From NCBI GenBank assembly GCA_021234155.1, contig JAJEKV010000028.1, positions 14,665,835 through 14,729,834 of the forward strand: DNA of 64,000 bases, read 5' to 3'. Source of the DNA: Isoetes taiwanensis. Lineage: Eukaryota; Streptophyta; Lycopodiopsida; Isoetales; Isoetaceae. The notes under the pieces are model-generated. The model was given only the letters and a program-made list of their open reading frames with translations. It was not told where the DNA came from and ran no database searches. Each line of letters starts with the position of its first letter. Within the stretch, counting starts at the first letter, position 1. Below, piece by piece: positions 57,900-64,000 of this stretch. The translations under genes were made by a program, and so were the position numbers.

Positions 57900-58215
57900 C
57901 TCACGTGATATATTCACTTCTCCCAGCGTGATAACATCCTAGCCGGGTAAAAGTGAAATGTACAAGCGAGTCATTGATTCGAACTGCCCATGACTTCTCA
58001 CGATTATCGAGCACATGAGACAACTCATCCCGAAGGTAGGCTCGTACAACGCAATCAGATACCGCATCGGGAAGAAATGATTTGTAGACCCTAAAAAGTG
58101 TTCCATTACATATTCTAATGCAGGTGAGTTCTTTTGCTACCAAAACACCAATTCGCCAATTACACGGTCGCTTTCTCATCCGATAAAAAAAAAGACAAAC
58201 AATCGGTTTAGTCAA
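57900..58215 (-). pseudogene. Possible B3-like domain remnant
   Basis: The frame reads FLPDAVSDCVV, LDNREKSWAVRIND and FTFTR, and after one frame change GWDV. Spacing of LP, a basic W-x-V-R-(I/L) strand and a later G-W recalls a plant B3 DNA-binding domain. It lies downstream of the helicase inside the Helitron. The match is weak and by eye only. Confidence 0.3.
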
Positions 58216-58664
58216 AGCACTACATTACCCGATAAATAGATATACATGTTCTCTAGTCTCCATACCTCTCTCATAGCACATCCACAAACAACGCTCCCTC
58301 GGATAAACTTGAGCAAACAGAAGTCATCAATTAGTTGGATAAAGCGCTCCAACTTGACAACCTCATCAAGAAAGCAAATATTTCATTGAGCTTTGCAATG
58401 AGCTCCTCAACTTCCACGCTTGCTACCCCAATGCATGAGCATGGTATTTTCGCTCCTACCATACCATGATCCAAGAGCGCCAGATGACATAAGTAACACG
58501 GAGATGTGGTAGCTCCTATCACCCTTTAGGCATTCGCCACATGGTGACCAAGACATACCACGGGACCAAAATACGCACCATCTACATGAATGAAGATGCA
58601 AGTAAGTAAGATAAAAATAAAAGAAAGAAAGAAAGTAGAAGATATCAATGAGAACAAAGAGAAA
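58216..58664 (-). other. Helitron region between helicase and B3-like part
   Basis: Broken frames with a Cys-containing stretch (PCYLCHLALL near 58,490) and a helical VEVEELIAKLNEIF near 58,410. No domain can be named. Confidence 0.3.
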
Positions 58665-60080
58665 TTAGAAGTGATTTGTAAGTATTAAACTCACACTTAG
58701 AGGAGTTCTTTGTATACTATATTTGTTGTATATCGTGATCTGTCGACATCTCTTGAAGCATCTCCATCCTTCGATAGAATGAGTACCTTTATACCTTGGA
58801 TTCCTTGAGCTCTCGAGAGTGCCACATAGAGTTGTCCGTGACTGAATACTGGATTTGGCAAATACAAACCCACCATTTTCATTGTTTGGCCTTGGGACTT
58901 GTTGATTGTCATACCAAAAGCTGGACGCAATGGAAAAACCGTATGCCAAACTAAATGGGAGTTCTCATTATTGGGCACCAAAGGTATTCTAAATATGAAC
59001 ACTCTGCTTCCAATATTCTTTCCAGTGACAATCTCGGCATCTATAGCGCGTCTTCCCAATGAACGTATAATGAGGCGAGTGCCATTGTAGAGTCCCTTAC
59101 GTGTAGAAACAGACCTCAATAATATGACAATCATGCCAACCTTCAAAGTTAATTGATGAGGAGGCATCCGGCTCGGAGTTTGTGCATTCAAAAATTCGAT
59201 AGGATAGACCCCTCAAGTCCATTCTCATTAACAGCCTCGACAAGACTGTAATTAATCAATAGGTGCAAAGCAAAACCACTGGTCATCCTCTTGTTTACTT
59301 CATCAACATCATCATTCAGTGGCGTAAGTATACCCCTTTGCACCCAATAGGACACACTTCCATAATTCGTTGAAACATCAGGGAATGTCACGGCTAGCAA
59401 GTCATTTAAGTCTTGGGACTTCACACAAATCTCTTTCCGAAGACGTGATCACATCTGATCCAATATTGGAAAACGTGGTCTCAAGTCCATCTCCAACTCA
59501 GAAAAGATACTCACAAACGCCTTTTGCTCTTCCGCGTCTCTTCCCACACTGTTCATGACTCGCATATTTACGTTAAGCTTATGTTCCTCGACATGATCCC
59601 ATATGTAAGAGCATTTCAAGGAAGCATGCACAATTTGGGGGCGATTTCCTCGTGGAACCACAGGTGGAAGCTGGCGAAAATCTCCTCCCAAAACAACAAT
59701 GAGTCCCCAAACAATTTGTCACATGACATCACGCCACGGAGTGTTCTATCCAAAGGCTTCATAAACATATTTATGCATCATTGGGGCCTCATCCCATATA
59801 ATCATGCGAAGTCGCTCTTATCAATTTTGCCAACTCCGACGCTTTGGAATATTGCACGCTGACGCCTCATCTATGTTTATCGGTATCTTGAACCTTTGAA
59901 TGTGCGGTCGCCCACCCTTCAATAAGGTGGATGCAATTCCCAAGACGAACCGCCAAAGGTAATGAAACCTTTGGCACGAACATAAGACAACATGGTGTTA
60001 AAAGAAAACTCTTTCCCGAAATACCGCACCATGAACTTAAAACACCCGCCCTTTTACTAACATCACATGCTCATCGATCA
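58665..60080 (-). pseudogene. Helitron PIF1-type helicase part, broken
   Basis: From right to left: a worn Walker A region with GKS near 60,025, NTMLSYVRAKG near 60,000, IIWDEAPM (Walker B) near 59,800, GGDFRQLPPVVPRG near 59,680, then APLNDDVDEVN-type sequence near 59,320. The open frame 59,191-58,697 follows with LTLKVGMIVILLRSV, NGTRLII, FGMTINKSQGQT and FSHGQLYVALSRA. These are the helicase motifs of Helitron transposases in correct order. The last 164 codons are intact and the rest has several frame changes. It would unwind DNA during rolling-circle transposition. Confidence 0.85.
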
Positions 60081-63000
60081 CACCTGGCCGAAGACAACAC
60101 GTTATCGTGATATAAGCGTCCACAGCTTCTTGCACCTCTACCATATCTTCTTGAAACACCTCATCCCCGAAATATCATATATGGATCTATTGCACGCCAG
60201 AAGAATGAAATCAAACTCCCTTAAGGATCGCCCGACGAGTTCATATGATCTTCAATGTCTAGAAGTGCCATGTCAAATAATTGATCGCGACATATTTACA
60301 CTTTGATCTTCTCGCAACCCTTCAGGCCTCATGCAAGAAGTCATCGATCATAGAAAGCTTGACTTCTTCCCACAGTTGTAGTGGATTCGATGGTTCACAA
60401 TTTATAAGGATCATGGCTAACATGTGCCGCGAATTGTGGTGGCATGCCCCATGCTTTGCTTGCCGCTTGAAGAGACTCAAGCCATTTCAGGTCATCATCA
60501 ATGGCAACCCACGATGAATGCAAGCTTCTTTATATGTTGCACACAACTCCCCGCAAAAGAGCGTAAATCTTCAAAACTAATTGCACCTCGCCACGGGTCA
60601 ACATGAGTCGTAAATAGTATCGCTCTCCTTCTGAAGGATTAACAAAGTACATGCGTCCAATAGTGGGAAACTTCTGGGTATTCTCTCTGACCTTCCATTT
60701 TCGACTGGGTTGATCGTAGGTAAATTTTTTAGGAAAATCATGATAGAGCAATTGAGTAGCCTCTCTAGCCTCTCTACCCCCAGATGCATTTATCTCAAAA
60801 ATGCTGTCAATGTTGTTCCGTTATTCTTGCTTCTTATACTGTCCATGCTCATACCTTCTCGATAGTATACATCTTGTTGCATTGGGAGATGCACAGCCAA
60901 TCTAGTGACATGAGGAAATTGTTGCTGTATTTCATATGAGAGTATTCTCCATGATGCCTCAGAAGCTGAGAAATAGCGTGCATTCAAGTATTGCTCAACC
61001 TCATCATGGTTTACGGTGGGCCTCTTTGCTAGTAGATGCACCATCACTCGCCGCTTCTAAGTTCACATTGATCATATCGCCCCTTTGTAGACATATTTGT
61101 AGAGATATTTAACGGCCTTTTACGCAAAGACACACCTCAACATTGATATGGCACTTGAAATACGATGTCGATACGGATTATATGGCACAACCCATCTGTT
61201 ATCTAAATCTATATCCCCTTTTTTTCACCTTTCGCCATCATCCCTTCTTCTAATTTTACGGATATCCGCCAACAACCGCCGCCTCATCCTAAAATGCACG
61301 TGGATAATGTTTTGTACACTTACCTTCTTGCATGCACGGACTATTCGGATATCCAGTACCACATGGCCCATGCATCATATTACGGGTGACTACCTCATAC
61401 AATTCAGGGTATATATAGATCTTTGTCTGGTATTTCAGCACAAATTATTTGATCAATCTCTTCTGGTGAAGGGCTTGTCTTCTGATCCAACATAGTCAAC
61501 AAATGTACATGTGGCAAGCCTCTTCAAAACTCAATGACATAGACTTTTTGCAATTATGCGTCAATATACCACGCGATTAGTTATCGATCTATCAGCTCCT
61601 TTACCTTCATATGGAATACTCTAGCCACTAACTCGGCCGATCACTTGGTGATTGACCATACAATAATTCCCTCCTAATCTCTTCCCAATTTGCATTGGCG
61701 GTCATGGTTATAAAGAGGTCCGCCTGCCATGTTCGCGAACAATAGACATAGCATCCTCGATATCGTTGGGTCATGTATCTCGGACCTCCCCGTATGTGAG
61801 GATGGTAACACAACTTTTTCGCCAATAGCGTTTGCATCGCCTCCTTCAAAGTCCATAATGCCCCGTAACATGTCTTTTCGAATGGTGTGTTGATTCAACA
61901 CTATGAATTGCGCCTTTCTTGCTCCATCTTCGCAAACATATCACAAATGTATTCTTGAAACAATCGCCAGCCATGTGAAGGGAGATGCATGCCCTTGACG
62001 CTGTGAACAGATGATATCCGTAGTACTCCATAATAGTTACTTCCTTTGCCTATATCCGGCCCATGAGGTATTTTAAGATGCCATCCATCCGTACCATAGG
62101 GAAGTAGCAAAGACAAAGTGCAATGGATCATACTGAGTGATATGCATCTATAAACCTCACGCCACCATCTTTAGAGTGTATAATAATGTCCCTCCACCAT
62201 CTTCCCTAAAAGCATCATCGACAGTGCATTAAGACAAAAATTCACCTCATTCACAGCTTGGAGCATTATATTGCCTCCTCACGATTCTCGCATTACATGC
62301 AAGAAGGTATACGCAAACGGATATCCATGGTTGGATGGACACGCATAATCGTATTTAAGCTCAAGAATATGCTAACAAATGGATTGTACTCATCATAAGG
62401 GCCTCGCAATCGCACTACTATTTCTTTGCCTCAATCCATCGAAAATGGACATCCTCAAGTTCAACTTGCATGTCCTCGCCCCATGATGTATATATCTGCG
62501 GCAATTTTTGCATGCTTTTGATGCCCCTTGCGGTGGCAATAATGTTCCCATCTTATGGCACATGCGCCATTGACCCTAAAAGTATAAGCTCCACCAATAG
62601 CATTTGCCAACGCCATCAATTTTCACCCCCACCGAGGCAAACGAAAAGATATTATTGTACTTTCTAATGTTTGTGCGAAAGTGATCACCCAAACTATCTC
62701 TTTCTCGTATATAGGTCAAACAATGCCCGTGGTGGTTCTCGAATCAATGGCAACCGCACATTTCCATCAAACATACCTTGCACTTCTTTTTAACTGTGAG
62801 TTCTCACCGCCCAATCGCATAGCCCCGCAATACAAACATCTATGATCCATGTTACCAAGGTCATGAGGAGGAGGAGGTAAATTCCACATCCATGCTATCT
62901 TGTTGAAACCGCTTCACCAAGAGGGGCGCTCACAATAGCCAGTTAATCCAACCCTCAAAGGACCAAATAGCGTTGTCAGAATCCAACCTCAAAGCTATAT

Positions 63001-63595
63001 GCTTTGCCCAACTTCATCCGATGGAGCCGCCTCCTCATTTGACTATAGCTCTCACGCTTGAGGTGTCACATAAGAAGGATTACCCACTACCATAGGTGGC
63101 GCATTTGATGCGTTAGATGTTAAACCCATGAGCATTCACATATGTGGATCAAGGCAACATCAACCGGATCACCGCTTGTTCGCTCATCGTGGGGAAATAA
63201 TTGCATCCAAGACTATTGACTTCAGATGTAATGAAGCTGAACCCCTGCGGCATGTGTAGTAGATCCTCCTACTATAACCATATCTACCGATTGCATTTCA
63301 ACCTCGATCACGTATACTCGCTCGCTAGTGCAACTTGTGGCATTGAGGCCGAGGCACAACATGTTTGAGCCGCTCGCCCTCCATTGCAACAACACCCGAT
63401 GAATGCCCAAAGACACCCTATCTCTCCGACATCCATGCTATGTGCTAGTTTCAAAGCTCTACTCTTTGCAACTCGCTTATGCATGCCGCGCCTCTTTCTA
63501 GCGGACTTAGTTTCATTGATGGGCCATGTATGAGGGGTTGTTGGCCACAAAGGTGTGGTGTTTTTGATTGGACTTCCCCATATAAATCCCGGCAT
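60081..63595 (-). pseudogene. Helitron Rep (HUH-Y2) part, broken
   Basis: A basic N-terminal stretch (about 63,595-63,450) leads to NIRKYNNIFSFASVGVKIDG near 62,660 and KMGTLLPPQG near 62,540, the conserved Helitron N-terminal region. Then GGPRYMTQRY near 61,780 and the HUH site GLPHVHLL (HVH codons 61,503-61,511). The two-tyrosine site KYLYKYVYKG (61,081-61,110) is intact, followed by YFSASEASWRI near 60,980 and IGRMYFVNPSEGERYYLRL near 60,640. Both catalytic motifs for strand nicking survive, though stops and frame changes between them prevent a full protein. Confidence 0.85.
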
Positions 63596-64000
63596 GTCGC
63601 AATCTATACAATTTAGATGCTTTCAAGGAGCCCCATATCGGATATTTGGCATGCATTCTAAGCATACGCCTATTAACTAAGACCTAAGCATACATCAATC
63701 AAGCAACCTAAGATGGGAATTAGGACTCACCGCTGACAATCTAAGATTTTATCGCCCGGGCCAAGTCAAAGAGTAGAAGTGTGGTAAGATTTTGTCCCTT
63801 CCTCAAAGTGCAAGTGCGATGTATCCCCTATAAACGTCAGAGCAGAAAAGAATACATTAAATATTATCATATATCCAAAACACAATGCTAAGCCTAAGCA
63901 CATGCCAAAACAACATGAAGACAAAGTATCTTAAAGTGCTTTTGGGTTTATGGCTAAGTTGCATTATTGAGCAATTAAGTTGAATTTGTGTAAAACAAAT
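63596..64000. other. Right edge, no recognisable gene
   Basis: It should include or approach the Helitron 5' end. Only short frames are present. Confidence 0.35.

Larger units (their letters stand above)
55717..63600 (-). mobile_element. Nested Helitron material
   Basis: On the minus strand a Rep-helicase gene (63,595-58,665) is followed by three sites with a Helitron-type 3' end, CTAG preceded by a GCCCGGC-type hairpin: 57,525-57,528, 57,475-57,478 and 55,717-55,720. Orientation of gene and ends agrees. Three ends mean either nested insertions or one element reading past its first end. The 5' TC terminus should lie at or beyond 63,600 and was not identified. Confidence 0.7.

Overview
The window looks like nuclear DNA of a land plant with a large, transposon-rich genome. 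A fern or other seedless plant is my best guess. The reasons are an intronless PLS-type PPR gene with a long run of 31-residue S motifs, a spliced XIP-like aquaporin, a class-3 lipase first exon of plant type, LINE, copia, gypsy and Helitron relics, and long stretches without genes. There is no bacterial, plastid or rRNA signature. The species is an inference.

Layout. 0-7 kb: A-rich DNA between two copies of an LTR-like block with TATA boxes; the second copy is followed by a possible primer-binding site near 7.06 kb. 7-11.3 kb: no recognisable gene, a GC-rich island and a minisatellite. 11.3-15.2 kb: a tandem tRNA-Glu-like SINE cluster, then a decayed Ty3/gypsy pol on the minus strand. 15-23 kb: mostly unreadable, with a gag-like fragment near 20.5-21 kb. 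23.5-24.2 kb: a broken coiled-coil plus Cys-rich gene. 26.4-28.4 kb: an intact PPR gene. 28.8-33.2 kb: many direct duplications and an AT-rich inverted-repeat element. 33.3-36.0 kb: a broken eight-exon orphan gene whose splice phases still match. 36.1-36.6 kb: a foldback element. 37.0-42.6 kb: an L1-like LINE. 42.7-42.9 kb: first exon of a diacylglycerol-lipase-like gene. 44.2-45.9 kb: copia 3' half with LTR. 46.0-46.8 kb: an unknown gene remnant. 46.8-50.1 kb: a second, different LINE with a perfect 40-unit tetranucleotide run at its 3' end. 50.7-51.2 kb: gypsy integrase tail. 52.1-53.6 kb: a three-exon XIP-like aquaporin. 54.4-55.05 kb: three tandem tRNA-like SINE units. 55.2-55.7 kb: gypsy gag cut by a Helitron 3' end. 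55.7-63.6 kb: nested Helitron material with a decayed Rep-PIF1 helicase gene.

Only the PPR gene and the aquaporin look intact. The PPR protein probably acts on organelle RNA and the aquaporin is a membrane channel; nothing ties the two together. Several relics keep one reading frame apart from stop codons of the kind C-to-T change makes, which fits silenced, methylated DNA. Others carry many small indels, so either old decay or uneven assembly polishing is possible. Gene models, splice sites and family calls were made by eye and no database search was run.
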